From the NCBI GenBank assembly GCA_965153355.1, contig OZ231127.1, positions 60,450,001 to 60,514,000 on the forward strand: a DNA stretch of 64,000 nt, in the 5' to 3' direction. The position numbers and the translations under genes were made by a program. The stretch's first letter is position 1; every line of letters begins with the position of its first letter. The notes below the pieces were generated by a model, which saw only the letters and a list, made by a program, of their open reading frames with translations, ran no database searches and was not told where the DNA came from. This DNA comes from Flaccisagitta enflata (taxonomy: Eukaryota > Chaetognatha > Sagittoidea > Aphragmophora). Positions 23,346-35,279 of the stretch are shown here, piece after piece.

Positions 23346-24481
23346 CTCCTTTCCTGCCAAAATTTTCTGACACATCCCCTTCTCTTCCGAGTAGCGGCGC
23401 TACCCGCTACTCCACTTTTAAGAGGGCTGGGCCAGCTTGACTAAAATGAATCTTATGATTAAGTTCATGCAGAAATAAAAGACAATGCCAATGGTCCACG
23501 TACCTCAAAAAGCACGCTGTGATCTAGCGAAGGACAAAGGTCGCCTAAAAATAACATTTTAAACAATTTTAGTCCGTCGGTTCAAGGTCGCGTCGGTAAC
23601 GCGAAATTTTAGATGACGTTAAATTGGCCGAAATGGTGATTTCTGCGCATTTCTGGACCTACTCAGCCACGATACCATCCCTAACAACTTGCTTAACGCA
23701 TTTGTAGTAGTTTTATCCGGTCGTTTCCATGGCATCCTGCGCCTTGATATTTTTCATAAACAAATCTCCCCCATGCGTTTTTAAGAAAACTATGACTAGA
23801 AAAGTCTGCCGAAAAAAAGAAAGTAAAAGTGCGCAAAACGAGCTTACCGTAGGAACCGTCCATAATATTTTTCCCTTTAATCTTCTGTTTAAAAATTGAA
23901 AAACTGCTGGACCTAATCATTTGTGAAAGTTTAGGGTAATACCCCAATTCTAAGCTCTTGTAGTGAAACGATCTCTTGCTCATGCTGATTCATTGCCCCT
24001 GCCCACCCGCAAGCGACTAGTCATTAACATAGGCCGTTATCCGGCTTTGTTTTGAGACACGTTTGGTTTGGTAATAGATAACATTAAGCGCATCAGTCAT
24101 GACCACTCGTCAACATATAGATATGAGAGGATGGACAAAACAAAAAGACAAGTAAAGATATGGCACTCCCCTGTAAAAAAAAGGCCGGATAGATAACACG
24201 GTAGAACAGTCACGGACAGTTGGGCAGGGGCAGTAATGCAGAAAACGCTCGCAATTCAAAAATGTGACGGATGGCCGTGGAGGGTGCGATGGACCGACGG
24301 ATGGACCAACATATCAAGGTGTAGATTCACATGTCGGAACGCAAATACTAAATTTGTTGGACATAATTCAAGTGTCATAGTCCTAAAATTCTTTACCACG
24401 CCGCTAAAGCAATCAGTCGTTTTAATGCGTCCGTGGGTCCGTCGGTGGCGTTTATTTTTTTTGTGCGTAAAATCAAGCATG

Positions 24482-24613
<132 letters not shown>

Positions 24614-24930
24614 CGCAAAGGACGCATCAGTAGGTGGAATTTCAGCCATGTTACTTTTTGAGCAGAATGGAGGGTCCTTTCGGCTGTGGGCCTGTGGCAT
24701 GAGCGTGGATATTATATCCTGAAGGCCACGTAAGATAACAACGAGTACTTGTCCCGCTCGCAATCTTGCTGACCAGATCAAGGACGAATCCTTGAGGCAC
24801 ATCAGTTAGTCAGAGACTACAGTTACAAGTTATGGATCAATAAGAAAGGGAAAAAATTTTATCAGTGAAGGAGCAAAAAAATTTAAAAAAGAGAAACAAA
24901 AGAAATATTGATGTCAAGAAACAAAGGGAA

Positions 24931-25074
24931 CAAGGCTAAGTAGGCCAATAAGGTGCGACGTGTGGATCGTCGAACGAATGCGTCACCAACCAACCATCCG
25001 ACCGACCGACCAACCAACCGACCGACCAACCAACCGACGGACACAGCCAAATATAGAGGTGCTTTGTCGCACCT
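24931..25074 (-). mobile_element. HINE-like element, GGTGCGAC subfamily
   Basis: Tail CAAGGCTAAGTAGGCC, then AAGGTGCGACGTGTGGATCG, an ACCAACCG core, and the terminal hairpin AGGTGCTTTGTCGCACCT. Confidence 0.8.
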
Positions 25075-25117
25075 AAAAAGTTGGGATAACCCACCTCCAG
25101 CAAGAGGTCCTGGCCTC

Positions 25118-28100
25118 TACTTTCGCACGACCTACACCCCCTGTAAGGGACATGTTACAAGTATTTGAGAGGGGACACCTTCCAATTTTTTCACATTCTA
25201 CTCCCAAAGGGTCCCCTGCATATGGGAAAACCGTCCCCCAAAAAATTTAGCTCTAACTTTTTTTTCAATTTCCAATTTTTGTAGGTGGGTGGTACAGACC
25301 ATTTTTAACCTTTTCTATCTGAAAAAGGTAACTTCTAAAGCTTATATCTCCTTAACCAATTGAGCAATTAAGCTCAACTTGGGCTCATTTTAAAGAACAG
25401 ACACAGCTCTTTGAAATGAGCCCAAGACGAGCTCAATTGCTCTATTCATTTAGGAGCAACAGTCCTTCAAAGTTGATATTATTTTCAGACAAATAACAGA
25501 AACCGTTACAACTTTGAGAGCTTCTATCTACTAAACAAATTGAGCTACAGAGCCCTGAATGGTAGCATTTGAAAGAATTTAAACTGCTATTTGGGCAGCG
25601 TCTCCAAAGGGGCCAATGACTTCTGCTTTCACACATGGGGGAAATTTCACCTCTTTTGTCCACCCTCCCCCAAAATTCTAATCAAAGCCTTTGGGCTCAA
25701 TTCTTAACTTTTATGCCCAAATCCCAGTCTTGAAGCCCAAAGCCCAGCCTTGAGGCCAAAATTCCAGTTTTGAGGCTTAAATCCAAGGCATGAAGCTCAA
25801 ATTACAGTCTTGATACCCAAAGTCTAGTCTTTTGGGCAGCAGCCCCGAAAAAACGAAGTTCTGTACAACACAGTGGGACTTTTGTTTGTTTGTGCATTTG
25901 TTTGTTCATGTGATTGTGTATTCGTCTTCCCCCATCAGGCCTCTCAGGCCTAAAATCTGCCCTCTCAGACCAATAATCCACCCTCTTGAGCCTAAAATCT
26001 GCTCTTTTGGGCCTGAAATCTGCTCCTTAAGTTCTGATATCTGTTCTCTTAGGCTTGAAATCTGCTATCTCAGACCTGAAATCTATCCCTTAAAGCCTGA
26101 AATCTTACTTTCAAACCATCTAATCAACCCTTTCAGGCATCCACCATCCCTCTCAGGCCTCAAATCTGGCTTCTCAGGCCTCAAATCAGTCCTTGGAAGT
26201 TTCACTTTAGCCAACTCAGGCTTTAAATTAGCCATATCAGGCCTCAAAGCATCCCTCATAGAACCCCTGTGGCTTCAAAGCATCTCTAACAGAGCCCCTG
26301 TATTCTACAGGACTTAATCTCCTTTAGGGCCGCTGCCCTGCCTCCCTTCACTACAAATCACAATCATGCAAAGCAGGGCAATTGGTATTGCTGACCACAT
26401 ATTGTCCTTTGATGACCAGTTCAACCAAATTTTTGCCTGAAGGACCAAATTTTAGCCCAATGACCAAAAGACCTCCAAAATCTCCCCATCAGTCAGCAGA
26501 GGTCATCAGTCCCTTCGGGACCGCTGCTCCTCTCACCATCTTATCCCCAAATACACTAAAGGACATCAGGTACCGCTGAATTTCTGGTTGAAAATCAATT
26601 TAGAGGTAGAAAAATTGAATGAATAATAAAACTAGTTGGGCTTGATACTGGATTCCAAAAGCCCTTTCAGATTCTGCACTATACACTTACAGTTTGCCCT
26701 TTTCTTTTTCGATGAAAAAATTGTGAATGCAGTTGGCGAATCACTTGGCGTCCACCAATTTCCCTACAGTCAGGAAGAACTGTTGGTGGGCGATGGCGCA
26801 TTTGCTGACTCCCAAATGTGCACATCTTGCTATCTTTCATCCTCATTTAACGATTGCAATAAAAGCAACCAAATTTTGCCCCACTGCATTGGATATTTTA
26901 ATCAATATGCACTCTTTTATGCCGTTATGTTTATGGACCTACCAATAGACAGACTGACAGATCTCGGCATTCAGGAACAAACCATAGGTCGAAAAAAATA
27001 GTCAAGACTCCTGACCTGGGAAAAAGTCTTTTTTGATGTATGAGCTATCAATTTATGGCAAAAATTAAAAAATTGGCTTGGAAATATAGAATTCAAAGCT
27101 TAAAGATAGCAAAAATGAAGCATTTTTATATATCTTTTATATCAGAAATTAGGATTGTAGCTTCAAGCTGTTTAAAAAATATCTGAAAAGTGTGGCAATT
27201 GTTGCTGTAATAATGTTTTTACCTATTTGGTAAGTTTAGAGGGTTATCTTATAGATAAAAACTAAAAAAACTATTTCAAACTATTGAATTGATTTTTTTT
27301 AGCTTATTTTCATAATTACTTCTTTAAAATTCTTGAAGACTATGAAAAGTGTATAAATATTGTTGAGATACATAAGCTGGAGTATAATCCAGCTAGTTTT
27401 AAGAAACAAACCGTCTTCGGATCGGACTGTAAAATGCAAAATCTTTATAGCTCTTAAACCACTTGGAACATTGAATATTGGTAACATGTGACGGCTTTTG
27501 CATGTCAAAGCTCAGATCATAGTATGGAAAAGATGAGTGGAAAGTAAAATATTGAAAGAATATCCATTTTTTAAGCAAAATTGTTTTTTTCCCTGTTTTT
27601 TTTTGGAAGGTGTTTTTTTTCTAAGAATATGCAGGAAAAAGATAATATATAAGTTAACATCTGTCATCAAAAATAAATCAAGAGTTTTAGTTGAAATGCA
27701 AAGCAATTTCAAGCAGATAAAGACAACTCCATCCTAAGAAAATTGGGAAAAATTGATCCTAATTAAAAGATCGGTTTTGTTTCAATATTTCTTTTTCCCT
27801 CACCTTTTCTATACTATGATCTGAGCTTTGACATGCAAAAACCGTCACATGTTACCAATATTCACTGAAAATTTTATGACTTTTTTCCTAGTGGTTTAGG
27901 AGCTATAAAGGTTTTGCATTTTACAGTCTGATCCGAAGACGGTGTATTTGATATATTAGAGCTTAGAAATAACAAAAAAAGTCATTTTACAACAGTTTTT
28001 GACATTTTTTTGTTTTGATTATTGGAAAATCTCTCTAAACAAACTGGAGTAGGTAAAAACATTAGTGCAACCACTGTTGCCAAACTTTTCATACATTTCT

Positions 28101-29285
28101 ACATACTTTTAGAAGCCATGAATACAATTCCTAATCTAAAACATGCTTAAAAATGCCTTTTTTGGCTATTATTTGACCATCAATTCTGTATTTCTAAGCA
28201 GATTTTTTTATTTTTACTATTAATTTGTAGCTAATGCATCAAAAAAGACATTTCCCCAGGTCAGGAGTTTTGACCATTTTTTTAGACCTAGGGTTTGTTC
28301 CTGGACGCCGTGAGATGGATGGTCAAAGCCTCTTTTAGTCACTATATTGCCACAAAAAACACTCTGACCTTTCATCATTTTTCAGTTTCATCCACGGATA
28401 TAGCAATAGTATTCCGATCATTCTCATTTTTAAAAGCTGTCATTGCTGTTTCAAACACAATCAATCTTGGGTCTTTAGCTCATTACATCAAATTAAGCAA
28501 TGGACCTAAACTTATGGCTAAAGGTTTCAAAGTTGGAAGGTTTTTTTTTTTTTTGCCATTTTCTGAATAGGACATCAACTTTGGAAGGCTGTTGCTCCTA
28601 AATGAATTGACAAATTGACCTGAGCTTTGGCTCATTTTTAAAAGCTGAAAAGAGCTGAGCTTGCTCTTTTGTTAATTCATTATTTTGGTTAGAAGATAAA
28701 TGTCTTAAAAATTATCTGCTTTTGATGGAAAAGGCTGAAAATAGCATCAACGCTGGAGGGCTGTTGCCCCTAATGGACTTGAGTAATTGAGCTTAACTTA
28801 AGCTCATTTGAAAAAGTTGTCTCTGCTCTTTAAGATGAGCCAAAGTTGAGGTATGTAGCTCAATTTGTTTAGAAGATACAAGCTCTCAAAGTTATAACAG
28901 GTTTTTTCATTTTTCTGAAAATATTATCAACTTTGGAAGGCCATTGCTCCTAAACGAATTGAACAATTGAGCTCATCTTGGGCTCATTTTAAAGAGCAGT
29001 GTCTGCTCTTCAAAATGAGCCTAAGTTGAGCTTAATAGCTCAATTTGTTAAGGAGATATAAGCTGTAGAAGTTACCTTTTTCTGATAGAAAAGGTTGAAA
29101 ATGGTTTATACCACCCACCTACAAAAAAATGGAAATTAAAAAAAAAGTTAGAGCTAAATTTTTTTGGGGACGGTTTTCCCATATGCAGGGGACACTTTGG
29201 GAGTGGAATGTGGAAAAATTGGAAGGTGTCCTCTCTCAAATACTTGTAACATGTCCTTTACAGGCCGTGCCTACGTCACTCGTGT
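25118..29285. mobile_element. Giant foldback element, about 4.1 kb
   Basis: The outer left arm (from about 25,140: GGACATGTTACAAGTATTTG, then TATGGGAAAACCGTCCCC, TGAGCAATTAAGCTCAAC) is the reverse complement of the right arm at about 28,850-29,265. A middle pair lies at about 26,970-27,015 and 28,250-28,310. An inner pair lies at about 27,407-27,540 and 27,805-27,950. The left arm is lengthened by inserted repeats, including a 21-bp-repeat element. I find no transposase. The right-hand outer segment repeats the motif family GAGCTCATCTTGGGCTCATT several times in tandem. Confidence 0.78.
25858..26314. mobile_element. 21-bp-repeat foldback element, decayed copy
   Basis: The ends CTGTACAACACAGTGGGACT and GTATTCTACAGGAC, with internal degenerate CTCAGGCCTGAAATCTGCC-type units, match the element at 20,040-20,418. 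Confidence 0.6.
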
Positions 29286-29516
29286 GCCGCCACATGTATT
29301 ATTGCAATGAGCAGGTTAAAGGGGGAGGACGCTCCTCGCACATATGTAAGAAGTTACGTCTGTCGGTCGGTGTTGCATACGTGTAACTACGCCAAAATAA
29401 TCGAAATTTTTTGGCTTTTCTGGTCATATTATATGTATGGAATTCCCCATATGTGATGTTCATTTCGTTTTTATTTAATTTACTCGTCCATACAAAAGAT
29501 GCCTTCGTTGAAGAAT

Positions 29517-31073
29517 TATATACACTTTTTATTTTTTATAAGAACATCATTTTTTTTACTGAAGGCTTCATGTTCTTATTTTTGAGGTGAAATTAAGCCT
29601 TCAATGTTCTTAGAGTGTTTTTAATTCAGAATGATTCCTTCCTTTACACCATTTCTCTTACTTTTCCAAGCTTTTTGCTCTCTAATTTTCATACTTTGTT
29701 TTCACTCTGTTATCCTCATGTACCTTTTTGCTTTCACTGTATGACGGCGAGCATCTGACGCATCTGACGCATCTGAGAGCAAGATTTAGTGTGTCAACGG
29801 GGGTAAAAAAAGAAAATTCTATGAGAATAAAAGTAAGAAAAAACATAAAAAGAATCATTGAGGTATATCCTAGTAAATATTTTATTGCAAAATTTGCATC
29901 CAAATAGTAAAAAAGAGCAAGTAAAACTAACATTAACTAATTATTTTTACTTAAAAATATTCAAAATTCAATAATTTGTTCACTGATAGGAAGCTTGTCA
30001 AAATTATAACTTTGCATGGAAAATGAAAAAACTCAAAAATGAAGAACATAGCCCCCTTCCAAACTTGATTATGGAGGGGGCTATGTTCTTAGAAATGCAA
30101 AATTTCTTTGCATTTGTGGGTCTTATAATTTTGACAGCAGCAATGAGATAAAAAATGTAAGCACAATTTTCTTTTTCCTTTGCTTTTCTCATATGAATTG
30201 CTGATTTAAAGGTTTATTTGAGGTCAGCTATGGCAGAGACATACACATAGAGTATTTCTGGAGACAATTTGTCTCATGAAAATATCTGTTGCATCATAAT
30301 TATTTAACTATAGTTGAAAAAATGGGGTGAAACACTAAATGTTGACATCAATTGCTCGCCGTCGTACCCTTTTTTCTTTTCATCTTTCATTTTCACTGTA
30401 ACATTTCCTTTTCCTTTTTTTTTTTGTTAATAACGGAAGAGATGCTTACTTTCATAATGGTTATTCTTCAATTGGCATTTGTCAATTGGTGAATGATAAG
30501 TATGATATGTAGAGCTCTTTTCAAAAAATTTTTACCAGAGACATATTGGGGATGGAAGCTTCAACCCAGCCTTATTTATTTAAGACGGTCCACAGCCCAC
30601 TCTGATTAGGCCTGTCGTTCTTTATTTTCCTCCTTTAAAACTAAAACTTTCACTTTCATCTTGTTAAGTTTCCTCTCTTTTACTTTCCTTTTGTTAAGTT
30701 CTCTGTCTGAACTTTTATCTTTCCTACTTCTATTAACCACAGATAAAATCAAATAAATTTTAGTAAACCTTTCAATTCATCATTAATAAAAAGAAATAAA
30801 TATATATTTTTATCAATGATTGCTAAAATAGATACTGAATTATGAAGTCAACTGATATTTCTATGGTATCTATATTAGAAATAATAGAATATTATTGTAA
30901 ATCTACTAATTTCAAGTATTTTATCAATACTTCAAAAGTTTTATTATTAGCAAAAAAGTTTCTTGTGGAATTTGAACCCTTCATATGTTCTTAAGATGTT
31001 CTTAATTTTGGGGCAATTTCAAGCCTTGATGTTCTTATAATCTAGGTTCTTATAAAAAATAAAAAGTGTACAC
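29517..31073. mobile_element. Long-TIR element with TACAC(T)TTTTTA ends
   Basis: The left end TATACACTTTTTATTTTTTA and TAAGAACATC is mirrored by TTCTTATAAAAAATAAAAAG and TGTACA at the right. The motif GCCTTCAATGTTCTTA near 29,600 is mirrored near 30,990-31,040. A 140-bp palindrome (29,997-30,135) lies inside. It is non-coding. Confidence 0.6.
29997..30135. mobile_element. Small palindromic element (AATTATAACTTTGCAT type), copy 2
   Basis: The arms GTCAAAATTATAACTTTGCA and ATAATTTTGAC enclose an inner palindrome around GAACATAGCCCCC and GGGGGCTATGTTC. Confidence 0.65.
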
Positions 31074-31111
31074 TCCTAATCTGAAAGAGGCTTTGCCTTG
31101 TTTTTTAATTG

Positions 31112-31240
31112 ACGTATGAAATGAAATGAAATGAAATGAAATGAAATGAATTTATTCACAACACCCTCGGGCGCCTTACGGGCACCTTCAGAGGTAATTC
31201 TACACACCGACGAATGGCTACTCACAGAAGTAGTCGTACT
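31112..31240. mobile_element. Retroposon-end-like fragment with GAAAT repeat tail
   Basis: About seven tandem GAAAT units abut TTTATTCACAACACCCTCGG and a GC-rich GGGCGCC...GGGCACC segment. A simple-repeat tail joined to unique sequence suggests a LINE or SINE 3' end in reverse orientation. I do not recognise the family. Confidence 0.35.
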
Positions 31241-31644
31241 ACACAAATGCCTAATTTCATAGATGAAAAACGGTCAGTTAATCGTAATGATTCGTAATGA
31301 TTCGATAAGAAAGATTTAGGGGGAAAAAAATACAATTCCACATTGTAAAAACGTAATTCCGTAATTTTTACAACGCGAAGTCCTAAGTGGTTAAATTTCT
31401 CAAACGCATTTTCGCCCCACACGCTTGAAATAGTATAAGAAATTCAGGGTCATCAATCTCGTTTGGCAAATAGTATTAATCTTTTTCACTTTCACATGCT
31501 CTCAGATGCTAACTTTTTCACTCTCAGATGCTTCTTCTCACTGATCTGGATTCTGGAATCAATTCTCTTAGTAAGAATTCTTAGGAAGTTTTTTTCGTTG
31601 TAAAGAATTGAAACAAAAGTCAAGCTTGATACAGCGCCTCTACG

Positions 31645-31758
<114 letters not shown>

Positions 31759-31994
31759 GTTTCTCTCGGCCTTGAACTTGAACCTTCCCTCCGCTCTGTT
31801 ACCTCATAATTTACCAGTCCACAGCAATTCTTGAATTTTCTCATTATCTTTGGCCGTCAGAATCCACTACACTCTTTTCTTTGACTAAGAACCTTGTTTA
31901 TAAGAACATCAAGGCTCTGATGTGGAAAAAAAATAGAACAATTGTTAGAATATTGTCGGCCTCAAAATGGGAATTATCTGAATATTCTTTTTTT

Positions 31995-32174
31995 AGTCGC
32001 GTGCACGCGACTCTACAACCCGCTTTGTCCGTCGGTTGGTCGGTCGGTCACACTTTACTTTTTTTATGATTTTATTTCTTTGACCTCACTGCTCCTGCCC
32101 AAATGGTCTGGTGAGCTCAAATATAGCTCCTGCCCACTCGCACGCGACTTCGGTAGCCGTGTATCCGGCCTTGT
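31995..32174 (+). mobile_element. HINE-like element, GTCGCG subfamily, complete
   Basis: Starts with the perfect hairpin AGTCGCGTGCACGCGACT, has a GTCGGTTGGTCGG core, and carries subterminal GCACGCGAC, the exact reverse complement of GTCGCGTGC. The tail hairpin is GCCGTGTATCCGGC, followed by CTTGT. Confidence 0.83.
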
Positions 32175-32309
32175 TTTTGTTTTAGTCAAATGAAGGAATT
32201 GCAGTAAACTGCATTATTGTAATAGTAGACATCAATCAGTCTCACACTTAGATTTGATTTGTTAATGATTAATTTTTTAGTTCTTATATCCTTTCAATTG
32301 CCAATCAGA

Positions 32310-33350
32310 GTTAGGTACAGTACGATGGGAGCAATAAGAGCAGTAGAAAGAGGGCCCTCTATATTCTCACTGTATAAAGGAAGCACCTAAAGCTTTGGTT
32401 TTTCTGAAAGCTGATGGTCCAAGGTATTGAGTGAACACAAAATTCCAAACCAAGTGATTCATAAGAAAACCGCCAATTGATGTTTTTAAATTGCATGTGG
32501 CGTGATAGCTCTACTGATAGAGTGATGAACTTGATAAAGATTATTTCTCTCTCTTCAGTGTCGCAGGTTCAAAACCAGAGTGGTGCTGCACTTTTTTTCT
32601 TTTTAGTCAACAGTTAGAGCTAGAGGAATAAAACTACTATCTTGCTAAAAAAAATCTTCCGCCCTGTAATAAAAACATATCAATTGGCATAAAAACAGTT
32701 AAAAATCTATTACAAATCCATGAATAATTAGATTTAGCTCCTTTTGACTAAATCAGGGCCGACATTTGTTGGGGAAGTGATTGGTAGAGCTTCTAGATGC
32801 AATTCTTGAGTGATGGGTCTCCTGACTTTTCTCACAGATTTTTTTATCTTTTTTTTTCTACATTTACACTCATAGCTACCAAAAATTACATCAAATCATA
32901 AAAAAATTGGTGATGAAAATAAAGCCCTTCAAATTTGCTATCTGTCTGCGCAAACCGCATCTGTCTAACTCAATGCGTTTAGAAGAAATTTGAAAAACAG
33001 TGAAAAGATGTCATTTAAAATTTGTGTAGAAATGGCATGAGCAAATTTCAAGTATTTCAATCAAAGTTGAATAACTTTTTAACGCATTGACGTAGAGGGA
33101 TGCGGTTTGCGAAGATAGCTAGCAAATTTGAAGAGCTTTAATTATCTCACCAATTTTTTTATGATTGCTTGATTCTAAGCTGAGATATACATGTAAATGT
33201 GCCGGAAGATTTTTATTAGCAAGATAGTATATTCACTCAAAGCTCTTGCTCATCAGCTTTCAGAAAAACCATAATTGAAGCTATTTCATTAGAATAGGCA
33301 GGAAATGACCCTCCATCTGAGGTTCTCATTGCTCCTATGGTACTGTAACC
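32310..33350. mobile_element. Foldback element, about 1.04 kb
   Basis: The outer arm around GGGAGCAATAAGAGC and TTTTTCTGAAAGCTGATG is mirrored at about 33,240-33,350. The inner arm around GCAAACCGCAT and CTCAATGCGTTT (32,930-32,985) is mirrored at about 33,078-33,130. Confidence 0.72.
32506..32590 (+). tRNA. tRNA-like relic (possible SINE head or pseudo-tRNA)
   Basis: The A-box-like TAGCTCTACTGATAGAGT has a D-arm-like inverted repeat. The B-box-like GGTTCAAAACC lies about 60 bp downstream. The acceptor stem does not pair convincingly and the region is inside a foldback element, so a functional tRNA is unlikely. Confidence 0.25.
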
Positions 33351-33384
33351 AAAGAAAAAAACATTCCTATTTTAACTTGCCATT

Positions 33385-34262
33385 ATAACAATAAGAACAC
33401 TTTACAGTATGATTTTTTTCAATTGTAACAAAAGATGAGGACATTATGCAAAAACTAGAAGAGCTAGCCAAATTCTGAAAAAAGCTCCTAGAGGGTGAGA
33501 GTTTGCAGTTTTTTGGTTGGAGATTCCAAGGGTTTTTTAGAAAGAAAATTGACATCCATCTTACTTTTTCAATTGGGATTGAAATTTTGAAAAGTGGAAA
33601 AATGGAAAATATTGCAGAGATATCGGCTGAACTGTTTCTCTTTAAATCACTCTCATTTCCAAACGGTTTGAGCTACAGATGCCAGATTGGTCCCAAATGA
33701 AAGCTATTTTGAAGTACTTTTTGGGGGAGACTAAACAGACAGACTTTTTTGGGGTTTTAAATGCATTTGGTTAACTGAAAGTCAATTCTGCAAACAATCT
33801 ATCCTGAAACAACAAAATCTCTGTTAGGCGGGATAACTCTTTGAAAATATTGCTGTGTTTTTTTCCTGTGTGTTTTTCCTGTGTTTTCCTGTGTTTTTTT
33901 CCTGAGTTTTCCTGTGTTTTCCTGTGTCCTGTGTTTTCCTGTGTTTTTTTCCTAAAACTACTTAAAAATATCTTTCATTTGAGACCAATCTGAGATCCGT
34001 AGCTCAAACCATTCAGAAATGAGAGTGATTTACACAAAGACGGTCACAACAAAACAGCCTTTTTCGGCAGAATCTGCCCTTTGATTAGTATGCATTAATC
34101 AGGTCAAAATAAAAGAAAAAGTCCCTGGGATTTTCCATAAAAAATCTGCAAACTCATATCTTCCAAGTGTTTTTTTCAGATTTTAGCTAACTCTTCTACT
34201 TTTTGTGCTATGTCCTCATCTTATGTTACAGTATAGAACAATCATACTGTAGGAACAATTTG
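33385..34262. mobile_element. Foldback element, about 0.88 kb
   Basis: The arm containing ACAAAAGATGAGGACAT and AGAAGAGCTAGCC (33,430-33,470) is mirrored at about 34,185-34,225. The inner arm around GGTTTGAGCTACAGATG is mirrored near 34,000. A short CCTGTGTTTT tandem repeat lies at 33,855-33,950. Confidence 0.72.
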
Positions 34263-34536
34263 AGCTTCAAATTACCCTATGAATAAGGACATCGAGCCTC
34301 AGAAAATAACAACATGCTCTTTTATAAAAAAAAGAGTGTAGTATATGGTGAAAAAGAAAGAAAAAAACACAAAGAACTACAAATATGCATTATAATCTGT
34401 CTTATTCTCATTTGTCAATCTCTTTCTAAACCTTTCACATGTATACCATATAAAACAGCACCGAGCAGAAAGCTAAATTGATGTGTCATACCAATTTACC
34501 ATTATGTTCCTGCGAGGTCAACGACTTCGTGATTTT

Positions 34537-34790
34537 TAGATGCTTCCTCGAATTTCTTTAACTTTCAGTTTAAGAGGGTCTCTCCATCGGTCCGTCCGTC
34601 GGTACGTCCGTCGGTACGTCCGTCGGTCCGTGGGACCGTTACGCTTGTGCCAAAAAAAAGTGTTCGGCACTCTTCGGCCATGGCGAGATCAGACAGCTAA
34701 TCCATTATGTTTTGAGAGGCTCCCTGTCGCCACAGTCAGAACGTACAGTGACACAGTCGGAACGTATCATTGCCCGATCGGGCTTGTTTT
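34537..34790 (+). mobile_element. HINE-like element, divergent subfamily
   Basis: Starts near AGATGCTTCC, has a GTCCGTCGGTAC core and ends with the perfect palindrome GCCCGATCGGGC followed by TTGTTT. The tail-hairpin position and the TTGT end match the family, but the terminal hairpin is poor. Confidence 0.5.
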
Positions 34791-34805
34791 TGAGAATTGA
34801 GTAAG

Positions 34806-35270
34806 GACTACACTCTTTTTTTTATATCAGGACCAGTAAATTTTTTCTGAGGCTGGGATGTCCTTAAATTTTTCAGATTCTTAGGCTGAAATGTTCTTAG
34901 CATGTCCTTAATGTTTTCTTATGACTTCATTATGTTTATGCTTTATTCATTGATGTAATTGAAGTTCAGTAATAGTAGATACAAGTTATATGACACTACT
35001 GTTCATAACAAAATTTATCATCTCCAGGCTTTAAAGCTTTGGTATAATGAGGGATATTGTTCCACCTGTCAAACAAATATTGTTATTTTCTATGGATCAA
35101 GTTATTTTCTTTTAGAATTTGCTTAAAAACAATCTAAATTGTAAATAGAAATTTTTTTTCTTCAAATCTGAGGCTGGGCTTTGTCCTTAAAATGTCCTTA
35201 ATTTTTGGCAAAATTTCAGCCTCAATGTCCTTATAAACTTTGTCCTTACTCAAAAAAAAGAGTGTAAGTT
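34806..35270. mobile_element. MITE with TACACTCTTTTTTT inverted ends
   Basis: CTACACTCTTTTTTTTATA at the left and AAAAAAAAGAGTGTA at the right. The motif CTGAGGCTGGG with TGTCCTTAA is repeated near both ends. No ORF. Confidence 0.65.
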
Positions 35271-35279
35271 TATCAGGAC

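Larger units (their letters stand above)
31864..34342. mobile_element. Composite element with ACTACACTCTTTT ends and nested foldbacks
   Basis: ACTACACTCTTTT at 31,865 is mirrored by AAAGAGTGTAGT at about 34,336. The adjacent GGACATCGAGCCTCAG-type motif is present on both sides. Inside lie a HINE-like copy and two foldback elements (32,310-33,350 and 33,385-34,262). The outer pair may be one element or two separate ends of the same family. Confidence 0.5.

Noticed and set aside
26636-27001. 121-residue plus-strand ORF inside the large foldback
   Set aside because: It lies in palindromic repeat sequence with no recognisable motif, and its composition is like the surrounding non-coding DNA.
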